DNA of 64,000 nucleotides from Apoderus coryli (GCA_911728435.2 OU452198.1:20494001-20558000); one strand, 5' to 3'. Shown: positions 41,641-54,330, counted from the stretch's first letter. Made by a program: numbers and translations. The notes: generated from the letters alone by a model not told the origin.

Positions 41641-44285
41641 TAGGTGTTGAAAATCATTGTGAATGTTGTGCATGTGAAGTATTTGTAGATAGCCATAAGT
41701 TATTTCTTGTTTCAGTTTATAGGCCTCTAAATGGGGATTTTAATGTGTTTCTTGACAAAATTGATAAAATACTTAGCGTTAGTGCACTAGAGCGAATTAT
41801 TCTTGCAGGTGACTTCAATTTGGATTTGGCGTCAGGTGGCAGATATGTGACAGAGTTCTTGTCTCAACTCATTTAATGTGGTACACACAATTACAGATTA
41901 CACGCGGGTAACATAATTTAGTCGTACATGTATTGACAACATTCTAACTAATGTAAATGGTAGTTTTCTCTCTGAAGTTATACACTCGCACATATCTGTC
42001 CACACAGCACAAAAGATCACGATTGAAAATAACACCAAAAGCAATTTATATTTTAAAAAACGTAATTTTAGTGATGAAAATATAAATAAATATAAAAGTA
42101 AATTGTCACAATTATGTTGGGATGATATATATAAATTAGACAACTCTCTAGTTGATATCCAGTGGAATATCTTTAAAACATTATTATTTACCCATTTTAA
42201 TGAAATTTTTGTATTAAAATCATACCCAGTTAGAAACCCACAAAAAAGTAAATATAAACAGCGTATTCCGGTAGTAGTTGTATGTAAGAATGAATTAGAT
42301 GCACTGTATGTGGTAAAAAATGTTAACTATAATTATAAAGATCTTTATACTAAAAAAAAGAAAGAATATGACCTATTGTTATTAAACTGTAAGAAAAAGG
42401 ACTTTACTAACCGATAAAATGTTCTGATAACAAAACAAAAACCACTTGGAAAATTGTCAATGAAATTACAGGAAAAGTTAACAAAAATAATATAAAAATT
42501 GAAGGTGATGTTGACGCTGTGGCAGATAGGTTTAGTGATTTCTTAACAAAATCAGTGGTAAACGTTTTAACTGAATTAAGTAATATACAGTTTGATTGTA
42601 AAATAGAGCGAAATGTAGAATCGATCACTATCGACCCTGTTGATACTAATGAAATACTGTCTGTAGTTAAAAGCTTAAACAATAAATCCAGCAGTGGTTA
42701 TGATGAAATATCTACTAAACTAATAAAATCTATAATACACGAAATATGTAAACCATTAGTGCATATAGTTAACAACTCCTTCAGACATGGCATTTTTCCA
42801 CAGCAACTTAAACTAGCGCAGGTAATACCGGTATTCAAGAAGGGAGATGAATCGAATATCGAAAACTATCGCCCAATAAGTCTTCTCTCATCCTTTTCAA
42901 AAATATTCGAACGTTTAATGAGCAACCGAATAATGGATTTTTTCATAAATAATAAATTGATCGGGGTTTCGCAACATGGGTATATTAAAGGTAAATCGAC
43001 TCAAACTGCGGTATTTGAATTTACAAAGCAAATTTTTAAATCAATGGAGGATGGTCATATATCGTTGGGAATGTTCTTAGATTTATCTAAAGCCTATGAC
43101 ACAGTAAATCATCAGATTCTCTATACGAAATTGGAATTGTATGGTATCCGGCACTCTGCTTTAATGTGGATTTGTTCATATTTAATAGACAGAAACAGGT
43201 GGTAATTAGAAATCAGCTAAATCAGGTACTTTCAAAAAAAACTGAAGTAAACATCGGTATTGCACAAGGGAGTGTGATAGGGCCAATTCTTTTCCTTGTA
43301 TACTTAAATGATCTTATAGATGTAAACAAATCGAATAAGGACACTAAAGTTGTAACTTATGCTGATGACACAAACCTGCTTATTACCGCGAATACATTAG
43401 ACAGCACACTCGAAAAGGCGGACTGGTTATTGAGAAACGTACAAAATTGGTTTACAAAAAATAGACTGGTTTTGAATAGCGAAAAAACAAAAATAATATT
43501 ATTTAAAACGAAAAGAAAATGAATTGTCCAGCCAGAAACAGTTGAGATTGACGATTCTACATTTAACTTGAGTAAATCGTTATTGATGACAATCTAACAT
43601 GGGACGGGACGCCCATATAAGCCACGTTGAAAAGAAACTAAACACTATCTGTTACAGTTTTAGAGTAATATGTAAATATATAGACCTTAAAACGAAATTT
43701 ATCATTTACCACTCAAACATCGAGTCACATGTAAGATATGGTATCGTGTTATACGGGGATGGCAGAAATATGTCCAAGTTATCAATATGCCAAAAAAGAA
43801 TTTTGAGAATTATACTTAATTTAAATAGTAGAGAATCTTGTAGAGGTAAATTTAAAGCTAATAATTTGTTAACTGTCACAGGTATATATGTACAAGAATG
43901 TAATTTATTTTTCTATAAGAACCGAACCCTATTTGCGCAAAATTCTGGGCAGACAGCATATTCAACAAGGACATATAATTACACGTATCCTAGGCACAGA
44001 CTTTCTGTAACAGAGACTAGTGCATATTATAATTGTATTAAATATTATAACAGTCTATCAAACCACATAAAATCAATACAAAATATCAAACTATTTAAAA
44101 AAGAGCTATATAAGTTTCTAGTAAACATAGAACCTTATGATATTGAGGAATACATTAGTAATACTAATTTATAGCATTTCCATAATACCTAGTTAATTTC
44201 TTTGTATATACTCGTAGTTTGTAAGACGTTATTTCATTTTATGTAACTTACATGATATTGAAATAAAGATCATTATTATTATTAT
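41637..44285 (+). pseudogene. CR1/Jockey-type LINE, degraded
   Basis: The endonuclease remnant has VSVYRPLNGDFNVFL and ILAGDFNLDL (41637-41876). After a poorly conserved linker (42103-42417), RT begins at about 42430: VFKKGDESNIENYRPISLLS, FLDLSKAYDTVNHQIL, a frame change at 43200, then IAQGSVIGPILFLVYLNDL and catalytic YADD (about 43360). A C-terminal part at 43599-44174 carries LSICQKRILRIILN and the STRTYNYTYPRHR block. The copy ends GAAATAAAGATC(ATT)n at 44285. Frames shift at least three times, so it is inactive. The N-terminus is truncated. Confidence 0.85.
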
Positions 44286-45225
44286 TACCTACACGAAATA
44301 GAAACATGGGTACAACTAATAATGTTTCCAAAAGAAAATTAATATTATGTAATCTGAAGCATTTCAGAATGACCATATTAATGTAGCGACTTGAAATGGT
44401 AAACAATTAATATAGTTTGCGAATCAATAAAGGTTTCTGAAGTTAAATTCTGCTAGAGTTGAAAAGGTGATAATTGTCTAACATATTTATTTAACATAAG
44501 TAGTCTAAAAATTCATTTGTCGTGTTTTAGATCAAAGAAGAATAACCCAAAATAGCAGAAATTGTTTTGAAATCAAGCACATAATGTACTGGATGGTACG
44601 AGTATTAACATGGTATTCCAAGTATTCAGTCAATGAGAGAAAACCATTTATTTTGCATTTATATATTTTTTTATAAGTAGTGGTACTAGTGTTTATTTCA
44701 CCCAATATTAATGTATACAATAAAAGTAACATAAAAAGTTATTACAGTTTGTTGTTTTTCAAATAAATATTCACTTAACGCTATTCAGTTGAATTGATGG
44801 GATACGTTTAACTGACGCTCAGTTGAACCTAACTGGTATTTACGTTGAAGGACCTAGATCAGCTGGGCAGCTATTCTTGAAAACCAGGGAGTAGAACAAT
44901 TGTGAGGCGAGGCAAAATCTATTAAATTAGCACAGCTTTGCCTCACTTCTATGTTCACTTGAACATAGTGGCAATTGGCACTCATTTTCAACGTAATTTT
45001 TTCAGTTAATTGTCATCGAAGGAAAATGCTAATGCCTATAGACTTTGAAAGATAACAAAAGTCAATGTTACCAACATACAAAAAATAAAAACATGTGAAC
45101 TAGAGGTGTAAGGTAATAAAACTGTCGATAGTGTTTTTGATTCTTTAAATAATCAGCTGTAGCAAAAACGTTAAGTCATCGTAAATATTAAATATACTGT
45201 GGTTAAGTGTAGAATAAATTAAAAA
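44286..45225. other. No gene seen
   Basis: AT-rich, without recognisable coding or element ends. Confidence 0.5.
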
Positions 45226-45229
45226 TACC

Positions 45230-46335
45230 ATATACAGGGTCATACAGAAAAATATATTAGTTTTACAACACTTAAATTTTTTAGAGCGAAACGAAAAAGT
45301 TAGAAAACTTTTGATTTTTTGTAGTATGTTAGAATGGTTTCATACATTTTTTTATACAGGGTGAAATCATTTTTAGGAAAAATTATTTAATATTATGACA
45401 GAGAAAATTCAAATTTTACTGTCAAATTTACTATATGGGATCAGTTTATAAAAAAATTATATAGACATAAAATAATAACTAGAATTACAGGGTGTCCCAA
45501 ATTTTTTGCCTTATTGTTAAGAGCACGTTTTTTTAGCAATTCTTTAGAGTGAAACGTACAAATATTAAGAACTTTTACATTTCCAGAATAACCGCCTACA
45601 ATTTAGATAAAGGGTTACTCAAAAATGTTTATATTTATTTTCAAGATTTTCAGGCAAGGTAGAACGTAATAGACAGAAAAACTTTTTAATTTTTTAGTTT
45701 TTTAGAATGGTTTCATGAAATTATTGCACAGGATGGCTCAAAAATGTTTCATAAGAATTTTAATTTGAATTTTTTTATATATTTTTTCACAATATTTTTA
45801 GTTAGAATGGGGTCATACATTTTTATACAGGGTGTATGTGTATTGTTTCCATTTATTTGATCAGGTTTTCAAACCATATTTTCAGCGATAGGTTACTCTT
45901 TTTTTATTAATTTTTATTTTATTTTTTTTTATATTTCAAAATTGTTTTGATTTTTTTCTATTTTCAATCATGAATACATTAGGATGAAACTATATAGTTC
46001 CTAGAGGTTATCAACTCGAAAAAAAAAACCACTCATTTATTAATGGCCTTAATAAATTTTTGGATGTAGTAAGTAAAAAATTATTTTTTTTGATATTTTT
46101 TAGAGAGGGGCATTTTTAAGTTGTGTAGTTATACAATTTAGATACAACCTAACTCAAAAATGTTTTCATTTATTTTTTAAGATTTTTGGGCAAGGCAAAA
46201 CCTAATTAACAGGAAAACTTTTGAGTTTTCTTAGTTTGTTAGAGTGGTGTCATAAAATTTATTTATATACAGGGTGTCTCAAATGTAATTCTGTTTATGT
46301 GATTAGGTTTTCAACCCATATTTTTAGTTTTTTTA
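45230..46335 (+). repeat. Degenerate repeat with TATACAGGGTG blocks
   Basis: Units of the form GTTAGAATGGTTTCATA...TATACAGGGTG recur near 45327, 45704, 45800 and 46238. Further ACAGGGT blocks occur at 45234 and 45488. ACAGGGTG is also the end of the fold-back element at 30041. Likely internally repetitive non-autonomous element debris. Confidence 0.5.
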
Positions 46336-46410
46336 TACCCTCAATGTCTTTTGTCATAGATAAGACTACCACAAACCGACTGGGAAATCCCAAAGGGATT
46401 TCTTGTAATT
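46336..46410 (+). pseudogene. pogo transposase scrap
   Basis: MSFVIDKTTTNRLGNPKGIS closely matches the segment at the start of the minus-strand fragment at 7785-8540. The similarity begins a few bases upstream (ACCCTCAATG). Confidence 0.6.
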
Positions 46411-46797
46411 AATAACATAAAATTATTAAAATTATTTATAACTCGTAAACAGTTGGTTCTGTTTTGATCTATTTTAAAATGTATTCTGTTTATTTTGGAT
46501 GGCGACCCGCTACAGCAGCAACTAAAATTAGAGAAATTGCTCTTTTGTTGTTTTGGGTGCCTATTGTTGAAACTATTCCACTACACATACTTCCAATTTA
46601 TTTTCTATTTACATTTTCTAAGTGGACATTCTTTTCGCAACATAGTTTTAACGATTACAGCGCAGATGAAACGTGTACTTACAATTCAATTCAATCATTT
46701 GAATTGATATGAGGATAGTCTTCAAACTAAGAACCTCAATCATAGATCCTGATCTTAGTACTTGTTTAATAATAAATTTAAACTGAATTACCCAATG
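46411..46797. other. No gene seen
   Basis: Short frames 46464-46712 and 46495-46707 match nothing I recognise. Target copy CAATG is at 46793-46797. Confidence 0.4.
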
Positions 46798-47288
46798 TGA
46801 TTGAGAGCGAGAGAGATTATTTAAATTAAAATAATTATATTGCGAGAGAACTTGATATAATCACCCCTTACCTTGAATGCCGCGTCTTCTTGTACTCCGT
46901 GTGGTCAAAGGGCTCTGGCACGTAGGCAGAGGAGATCACCAATTTCGTTTATGTAAACTTTTAAACCGTAATTGTAATCCGAGAATTTCACTTTTAATTT
47001 TTATTGGGAGCGAATCGTTAATTTTTGTCGTGCGGTTAGCGAGCGAGTGTTCATTATTCTTCCTGTGCGCACTTGACCTTGCTTTACTTCTTCTCCCAGC
47101 GCGGGCGGCGAAGGCTCAGGGTTGCAAGTATCAAGTTTAGTTAACTATTAAATTATTGAATTAAAGAAAGAGAAAATGGCACCAATGTATATCTCTTGAC
47201 AAATCACAATAATAAGGGAGAAAATAATAGACATATATAGACAACACAATTATGTACATTAAAGGGAAAAGTCAACGGGGAGTGAACA
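46798..47288 (-). repeat. 3' LTR of the BEL/Pao element
   Basis: Plus-strand limits TGATTGAGAG to GAGTGAACA, same as 52949-53439. Open frames antisense inside it are shadows. Confidence 0.95.
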
Positions 47289-47314
47289 TTCCGCCGACCT
47301 TTAAAATATACATT

Positions 47315-50300
47315 TTAAACAGTGTCAGAATTAGGAAGCGGACAAAGTTTGACCAAAGGCCGCTTATAAACACTGGTTGCGGTTTTCACCGTGGCAACTC
47401 GGTATATCTGATCTGCCCCTGGATGCAACGAAAGGATTCTACCTAATATCCATTTAGAAGGGGGCAAATTATCATCTTTGATGACAACCAATGTGCCGAT
47501 TTCAACAGGAGATATAGAATCAGTCCACTTGGACCTTTGCTGTAACGTATGAAGGTATTCATTTCTCCATCTATGCCAGAAACTCTGATGTAATCTTAAA
47601 ATAAGTTGCCAACGAGAGAGAGAATTAAGTTTTAAGTTGGTCAGGTCACCATCAGGCAAATCTTGACTGGGTTCCAATGTCAGAAAATGAGAAGGTGTTA
47701 GTGCTATTAAATCGTTAGGGTCAGAGCTGACAGCCGAAAGAGGGCGAGAATTTAGTGTTGATTCGATTTGAACTAACGCGGTATTCAGCTCTTCATAAGT
47801 TAATATCTGATCCCCAATCACACGCATTAAATGCGTTTTTACCGATTTAACCCCTGCCTCCCACAAGCCTCCAAAATGGCTTCCGGTGGGAGGTGAGAGA
47901 TGCCATGAAATTTGTTCAGATTTCGAAGCGTATTCCATTATTTCGGATAAGTAATTTTTGGCTCCTACAAAATTAGTGCCATGATCACTATATATTTGAG
48001 AACAGCGACCTCTTCGAGCTATAAATCTGCGAAGGGCTGCGAGAAAGGCTTCTGTCGATAAATCGGACACCAATTCAATGTGAAGAGATTTGGTAGCAAA
48101 ACAAACAAATAAACATATGTATGCCTTTATGGATTTAGCACCCCGATATTTAGCCATAGTAATTTTACATGGCCCACAAAAGTCGACACCCACTATGGAA
48201 AAAGGCTTTATTTCTGAAATCCTAGTACTGGGAAGGTTACCCATAGGTGGTTGAAAGGGTGTGGGGTTTAATTTCCAACATTTGAGGCATTTGCTAATGA
48301 TTGCATTAATTGCTCTTTTAGGAGATAAAATCCAATACTCCTGGCGCAACAAGTTATGTAAGGCTTGTGAACCCGTGTGACAATATTTTTTATGATAATG
48401 TTCAATAATCAGGTCTGTGAAGCGGCATTTTCGGGGTAAAATAGCAGGATGCCTTTGTGCGAAAATTAACTCAGATCCATAATTCAATCTACCGCCGACC
48501 CTGAGAATACCTAGTTCATCAAAAAAGGGGCATAATTTTCTAAAAGTCTTTGGAATTTTCTTTTTTGTTTTAAGAGACTGGATAATATCATAAAATTCAC
48601 TATCTTGTGTGTGTTTGATAAGGATGTGAATAGAGGTTTTAATTTCAAAAGGAGATAATACGCCACGAAATTTGTTGTGAGGGCTTTTAATGTTATGAAT
48701 AAAGCGTAAAATATAACTAAGAATAAATTTTATTTTGTTAAATGATGAATAGTTATTTAATAACGTATCCAACATATGTAAATCAACTTGAGTATTGAAA
48801 ACCAAAGATTTCCTTTCTTCAATATCATGAGAAATTTGGTAATTTTGAGAGGGCCAATGATCAGAAGTTTTATGAAGAAAATCAGGACCTTCCCACCACA
48901 AATGATGGTTAACCAATTCCTTGGGTAAAAGTCCACGAGATGCGCAATCGGCAGGATTAGAGCCGGTTGGGACATAAAACCAGCGAGTAGGCGAAATATT
49001 CTCTTGTATTTTTGCGACTCTGTTGCCAACAAACGTTTGCCAACGGTGAGGAGAAGATTTTATCCAATTGAGCACTATTGCAGAGTCTGACCAAGCATAT
49101 ATATTAAAATTCAATTTATTTTGAAAAAGCGAGACCACATAACTTAACAGTTCCGATAAAAGATAAGCCGCACAAAGTTCTATCCGAGGAATTGTTAATT
49201 TTTTAAGTGGGGTGACTTTAGCTTTAGCAATAACTAAAAATAACTTAACAATATCATTATCTAACGAGAAACGTAAATAAACAACAGCAGCGTATCCTTT
49301 CTCCGAGCCGTCACAAAACCCATGTAATTCACAGAAATTATAATTATCGGGTATAAATTGGCGGGGTAATGAGAGTTTTTCTAATTCCGGTAATTCTATT
49401 TTATATTGTTCCCAACGGCTAACAATATACTGAGGAGGAGATTCATCCCAATTTAGACCTAAAGTCCAAAGATGTTGAATCATAATTTTAGCAAAGAGAG
49501 TGAGCGGAGTTAAGAAACCTAACGGATCATAAATTCGGGCGAGTTCCGAGAGAAGTATGCGTTTAGTGCATTCCCTATTTTGAGGTTCAACGAAATATAA
49601 AAATACATCGCGATTTGGGTCCCATTTGAGCCCTAGTATTTTGACCGTAACTTCCGGTTCAAGATCTAATGAGAGAGATTCTGAATGCAGTAAGTGCTGG
49701 GGTAGATGTGACAATAATTTTTCATTATTACTTGAGAACTTTCGCAGATCGAATCCGCCCTTACTTAGCAACTCAATTAACTGGTTTTGGAGATATAACG
49801 CACTCGAAATACTATTCGAACCGGTTACTATGTCGTCGACATAAACATCTGTTTCTAAAAGTTTAGCAGCTTCCGGATAAGACAATCTTTCATCCTGTGC
49901 CAACTGTTTCAAAGTCCGTAATGCGAGAAAAGGTGAACTGGAGATACCAAAAACAACCCTATTAATTTGAAAATCCTTTAAATCTTCATTTGGAGAAAAC
50001 CTCCATACAATATTCTGATACTGCAAATGATCAGGATTTACGAGTATTTGCCTATACATAGCTTTTATATCAGCGGTAAATACGTATTTGTGAAATCTAA
50101 AATTTATCAAAATATTATTAATATTATTTTGTAGTTTGGGACCTACAAGGAGAGCGTCGTTTAATGAGGGAAAACATCGATCTCTTGCCGAAGCATCAAA
50201 GACTATGCGGCAGGACGTAGTGGTACTACACGATTTGAGAATTGCATGATGAGGCATAAAATATTTAAAATCGTATGAGTCATATTTTACAGGCTGCATA

Positions 50301-52516
50301 TGATTATTGTCCAAATATTCTTGGATAATATCACCGTATTGCTTATAGAGTTCGGCATTTTTCAAAAGTTTACGCTCCAGGGACAAAAATCTACGAACAG
50401 CAACATCGCGTATGTTACCAAAATTAGGTACCACATCACGGAAGGGTAAAGATACAGTATATCGACCCGAACTAATACGTTTAACATTATTTGCGTATAT
50501 CTGCTCGCATAGAGTATCATCAGGAGAGAGAAAATTATTTACTGAAGGCAGCTCCTCTACTTCCCAAAAACGTTTCAGCGTAACGTCTATATTTATTTCA
50601 TCTGTTGAACAAAAAAATGAATTTGCGACATGGGATGGTTCTGCGCAAGTTTTTCCCATAATTATCCACCCGAAAACCGTGTTCAATGCGTGTGGTTGTG
50701 ATGGGCCATATGATAATTTACCGTCTAGTAAAATGTCAGAAAAAAGTTCAGCACCGATTAATAAATCTATGGTACTGGGCACGTCAAAAGTAGGATCTGC
50801 TAAATTTAACGAAGCCAGGCGAGACGAAAGTTTTTTACAACTTTGAACGGAGGGCAAATCGGAACAAATATTTTGCAGAACATGTGCATCGAAAGTAAAC
50901 ATAGGTTTCGACTTGTTTGAAGGTTTTATTGAACATGTTACGCAACCTCGAGAAGCGGTAGACGTCATCGGACCGACGCCATTAATAGCGAGTGAATATT
51001 TAACTAATGGCAAACCTAAGCGTTGTGCACATTTTTGCGTGATGAAATTAACTTGAGAACCGCAGTCCAATACTAAGCGGCATTTATGGAAATTTCCATG
51101 TGAATCGGCGATATCCACCAGCGCAGTAGAGAGTAAAACATTATTAACATTATGAGCAACCATGGAGGTTCGAGGGGCAATGTAAAAAGAATTTGCGCTA
51201 GTTTGAGCTGTATTCTCGGGAGTTCCCGTAAGAGAATTACTTGTATCGGTCTGTGTGCTATTATTAGCATCATTGTTTCTAGGCTGATCAGAAAAATGTA
51301 AAAGAGAGTGATGACGTAACTTACAATACCGACAATTTTCCTTAGATCGGCAATTTTGACTCGTATGTTTGGTTCCTAAACAATTCGTACACCATCTGGC
51401 TTCTTTTATTACATTATATCTATCGCGTGGGGATTTATTTTGAAATACATTACATTCATAGATTTTATGATTACCTTTACAAGTTATGCACAAGAGATTA
51501 TTTGAATTAGTGAAAAATGAGCTAGATGCGGCACGACCCGACTTAAAAGGCTTATTCGCAAAACTATTCGGAAACTTAGAAACTTCACTTTTATTTTGTT
51601 TCTGATTTGTCGATGCCTCCACTGAATCCAAAGCATTACAATGTTTTAAAATAAATTCAACTAAGGTATTAAACGAGGGAATACTATCCAAATTATCAGA
51701 ATGTTCCATTGCGAAATGCGTGAGCGTATCAACATCTAATCTTTTTTGCAACATATAAAAGAGTATAAAATCCCACTGTTCTACTGGAAACTCCAGACTT
51801 GCAAGCGCTGCGACATTTTCCACAAAAACGTCCACCAAATGACGTAGTTTGCCAGCACCGGGATTTACTAGTAATTTTTGGGTATTATCTATCTCTTGAA
51901 AGTATGCAGTAGCACTCAAACGTTTACTCTGATATCTTTTAACTAAGGAATCATAAGCAATGGGATAATTTGTATCGGACATCGGAGTACACTGCACCAA
52001 AGCCAAAGGAGGACCTCTTAAAGAATTTATTAAGTGATTAAATTTTTCAATATTCGAAAGTGAAGCGTTATTATGAACCAAAGAGTTAAAAATATCAATA
52101 AATTTCCTGTATTCTTTATAATCACCTGAAAATTTAGGAATTTCAATTTTGGGTAGCTTTATGTTACGAGAACCTGTATTCTCTTCAACCCTATTTTCGG
52201 GAGCAGGACGATCAAAAAGCTCGATATAAATTGATTCCACTGTGGCACAATCTACCATAAACTGTGTTCTAACATAATTAGGGGCATCAAAATCCGGGTT
52301 ATCCACTGTAGCAATTAACGCAATTAACGAAACGTGGTTTTTCACAAAATCATCGTGAATTTGAGCAACTCGTTTAAAAAGCACTTTAAAAACTGAGCGT
52401 TCGGCCTCATTAACTCTAGCACCTTCTGCGCGTGCTTTAATTTCGCTTAACTCTCTAACATCTGAGTCACGTAAGGCGATATGTTGTTTAATTTTATTTG
52501 CTGTTGAAGCACTCAT
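47315..52516 (-). CDS. BEL/Pao Gag-Pol polyprotein, intact
   Basis: 1733 residues. The Gag region has a Pao-type retrotransposon DUF1759-like part (IEIPKFSGDYKEYRKF, about residue 124). Cys-rich zinc motifs run about 342-405 (CITCKGNHKIYEC, CTNCLGTKHTSQNC, CRYCKLRHHSLLH). The protease has LVLDCGSQVNFIT (about 482). RT has FTADIKAMYRQI and catalytic YVDD (about 893). RNase H-like GFCDGSEKGYAAVVY is at about 1068. The integrase finger runs from H..YCHTG to CLKCW (about 1372-1410), with catalytic residues in VGVDFCGP, YSDHGTNFVG and GGLWEAGVK (about 1442, 1510, 1550). The DUF5641-like C-terminus has LPPSKWILGRI. No stops. The ATG at 52516 gives a 432-bp leader. Confidence 0.96.
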   Translation of the reverse strand: MSASTANKIKQHIALRDSDVRELSEIKARAEGARVNEAERSVFKVLFKRVAQIHDDFVKNHVSLIALIATVDNPDFDAPNYVRTQFMVDCATVESIYIELFDRPAPENRVEENTGSRNIKLPKIEIPKFSGDYKEYRKFIDIFNSLVHNNASLSNIEKFNHLINSLRGPPLALVQCTPMSDTNYPIAYDSLVKRYQSKRLSATAYFQEIDNTQKLLVNPGAGKLRHLVDVFVENVAALASLEFPVEQWDFILFYMLQKRLDVDTLTHFAMEHSDNLDSIPSFNTLVEFILKHCNALDSVEASTNQKQNKSEVSKFPNSFANKPFKSGRAASSSFFTNSNNLLCITCKGNHKIYECNVFQNKSPRDRYNVIKEARWCTNCLGTKHTSQNCRSKENCRYCKLRHHSLLHFSDQPRNNDANNSTQTDTSNSLTGTPENTAQTSANSFYIAPRTSMVAHNVNNVLLSTALVDIADSHGNFHKCRLVLDCGSQVNFITQKCAQRLGLPLVKYSLAINGVGPMTSTASRGCVTCSIKPSNKSKPMFTFDAHVLQNICSDLPSVQSCKKLSSRLASLNLADPTFDVPSTIDLLIGAELFSDILLDGKLSYGPSQPHALNTVFGWIIMGKTCAEPSHVANSFFCSTDEINIDVTLKRFWEVEELPSVNNFLSPDDTLCEQIYANNVKRISSGRYTVSLPFRDVVPNFGNIRDVAVRRFLSLERKLLKNAELYKQYGDIIQEYLDNNHMQPVKYDSYDFKYFMPHHAILKSCSTTTSCRIVFDASARDRCFPSLNDALLVGPKLQNNINNILINFRFHKYVFTADIKAMYRQILVNPDHLQYQNIVWRFSPNEDLKDFQINRVVFGISSSPFLALRTLKQLAQDERLSYPEAAKLLETDVYVDDIVTGSNSISSALYLQNQLIELLSKGGFDLRKFSSNNEKLLSHLPQHLLHSESLSLDLEPEVTVKILGLKWDPNRDVFLYFVEPQNRECTKRILLSELARIYDPLGFLTPLTLFAKIMIQHLWTLGLNWDESPPQYIVSRWEQYKIELPELEKLSLPRQFIPDNYNFCELHGFCDGSEKGYAAVVYLRFSLDNDIVKLFLVIAKAKVTPLKKLTIPRIELCAAYLLSELLSYVVSLFQNKLNFNIYAWSDSAIVLNWIKSSPHRWQTFVGNRVAKIQENISPTRWFYVPTGSNPADCASRGLLPKELVNHHLWWEGPDFLHKTSDHWPSQNYQISHDIEERKSLVFNTQVDLHMLDTLLNNYSSFNKIKFILSYILRFIHNIKSPHNKFRGVLSPFEIKTSIHILIKHTQDSEFYDIIQSLKTKKKIPKTFRKLCPFFDELGILRVGGRLNYGSELIFAQRHPAILPRKCRFTDLIIEHYHKKYCHTGSQALHNLLRQEYWILSPKRAINAIISKCLKCWKLNPTPFQPPMGNLPSTRISEIKPFSIVGVDFCGPCKITMAKYRGAKSIKAYICLFVCFATKSLHIELVSDLSTEAFLAALRRFIARRGRCSQIYSDHGTNFVGAKNYLSEIMEYASKSEQISWHLSPPTGSHFGGLWEAGVKSVKTHLMRVIGDQILTYEELNTALVQIESTLNSRPLSAVSSDPNDLIALTPSHFLTLEPSQDLPDGDLTNLKLNSLSRWQLILRLHQSFWHRWRNEYLHTLQQRSKWTDSISPVEIGTLVVIKDDNLPPSKWILGRILSLHPGADQIYRVATVKTATSVYKRPLVKLCPLPNSDTV

Positions 52517-52928
52517 ATTTGAGGGGAAAAAATCAATTAATGGGGATCAAATAACAACCAATATGAACGACCCTGTACCAATGGAATGTAAGTCTATGGG
52601 AATTCCAAGGGGGATTCCGTGGGGGATTCCGAGTAATGACCTGTTCAACTCAAAACAATTTCAAAAAAAAATAGTAAATAAACAAAAGGAGACAAATACC
52701 TACAGCGGTCGAGCAAATAGGTATGAAACGTGAAAAGATAATTTTTTGTGTGTACAACTAAAATTTGTATTAGTTTGTTCGTTTCTAGCAATTTAGAGAG
52801 AGATGGGATATAATGTGAGAGAAAAGGATGAATAATTTAAATTTTATAAATTATCAAGAAATATACATCTATGCAATAGAGAAACATAATAAAATACTAA
52901 TAATCAATTACCCTAATACAAGATTAGG

Positions 52929-52947
52929 TATCCGGTTTGAAGGACCA
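52929..52947 (-). promoter_or_regulatory. Primer-binding site
   Basis: Minus-strand TGGTCCTTCAAACCGGATA lies one base after the 5' LTR. tRNA identity not determined. The leader 52517-52928 has no gene but a repeated GGGGGATTCCG motif (about 52610-52632). Confidence 0.6.
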
Positions 52948-52948
52948 A

Positions 52949-53439
52949 TGATTGAGAGCGAGAGAGATTATTTAAATTAAAATAATTATATTGCGAGAGA
53001 ACTTGATATAATCACCCCTTACCTTGAATGCCGCGTCTTCTTGTACTCCGTGTGGTCAAAGGGCTCTGGCACGTAGGCAGAGGAGATCACCAATTTCGTT
53101 TATGTAAACTTTTAAACCGTAATTGTAATCCGAGAATTTCACTTTTAATTTTTATTGGGAGCGAATCGTTAATTTTTGTCGTGCGGTTAGCGAGCGAGTG
53201 TTCATTATTCTTCCTGTGCGCACTTGACCTTGCTTTACTTCTTCTCCCAGCGCGGGCGGCGAAGGCTCAGGGTTGCAAGTATCAAGTTTAGTTAACTATT
53301 AAATTATTGAATTAAAGAAAGAGAAAATGGCACCAATGTATATCTCTTGACAAATCACAATAATAAGGGAGAAAATAATAGACATATATAGACAACACAA
53401 TTATGTACATTAAAGGGAAAAGTCAACGGGGAGTGAACA
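52949..53439 (-). repeat. 5' LTR of the BEL/Pao element
   Basis: 491 bp, same limits and sequence as 46798-47288. Followed by CAATG. Confidence 0.95.
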
Positions 53440-53444
53440 CAATG

Positions 53445-54185
53445 AATAACGATTTTCTTTATTCATTGGAATTATCTACGAAATATAAATCACAGATCCA
53501 TGCTTGTAAGAGATTTTTTCTGCATGGGCGTATTGCAAACTAGAACTACGAAAATTACATTGTTGCTACAACATATCCCCGGTTTTTCTTTCCTATCAAA
53601 AAAAGGAAATGCTTATTACTCCTCTTTCTTTTTTCTTCAACTCAAAACCTTATACTTCTACCTTATACTTACAAGGATATCCTTCAGTTGTATGAATATG
53701 GCCCATTATGTGTGCTAAAAATAAGCATCATGCAATAAGTTTGTGCCAAACTAGTGCCTCGATGTGCCTCTTTATTATTATGTACAATACCGTAGACAAC
53801 AGAGGAATTCTTACGGTAGATGCACCATTGTTTTGTCTGTTTTCTAATTAACAAATGCATTGTAATTACTGAAAACAATATGCCCGAACGCATATTTTAC
53901 AGACACTCAAGTCGTATACAAAGTGCTCCACAGACTACTGAGTATCTAGAAAAAAAATTCTTGCACTATTTTTGATGAAATATTAAAATCGAATATTTTT
54001 TAAGTGAAACTTTACTGTTCTTCGAAATCTTCACCTTTATAGATAACTAACACACTTCATTTTTGCATGCATTGGATCCATTTCTCTTAACAATTTGCCA
54101 ATCGGGTCTTTGCTATCGAAATCGTTGTCCACGCAATTTATTCTTGATGGTTGATTAATAGTTATTTAAGGAACAAGTGTATTAA
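53445..54185. other. No gene seen
   Basis: AT-rich. Short frames only. Confidence 0.5.
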
Positions 54186-54330
54186 TTTATTAATAATAAT
54201 AATATCTTTATTAGTCTTTCAAAAGTACATAGATTCTGTACATAGACACGTCAAAATACAAAACACAAAAAACATTACATATTAATAAGGGCGATTAACA
54301 ATGGAGATAATTTAACGTTCGAGATTATAA
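54186..54330 (-). repeat. Truncated LINE 3' tail
   Basis: On the minus strand, AATAAAGATATTATTATTATT ends a short unique stretch, the typical CR1/Jockey tail, with no coding left. A short frame next to it (54331-54534) is unidentified. Confidence 0.4.

Larger units (their letters stand above)
46798..53439 (-). mobile_element. Complete BEL/Pao retrotransposon
   Basis: A 6,642-bp element with two 491-bp LTRs that look identical, 5-bp target duplication CAATG (46793-46797, 53440-53444), primer site and one intact 1733-residue frame. Very recent and probably competent. Confidence 0.96.

Noticed and set aside
46877..47140. 87-codon frame in the BEL LTR (again at 53028-53291)
   Set aside because: Antisense within an LTR, no domain. 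Duplicated only because both LTRs are the same.
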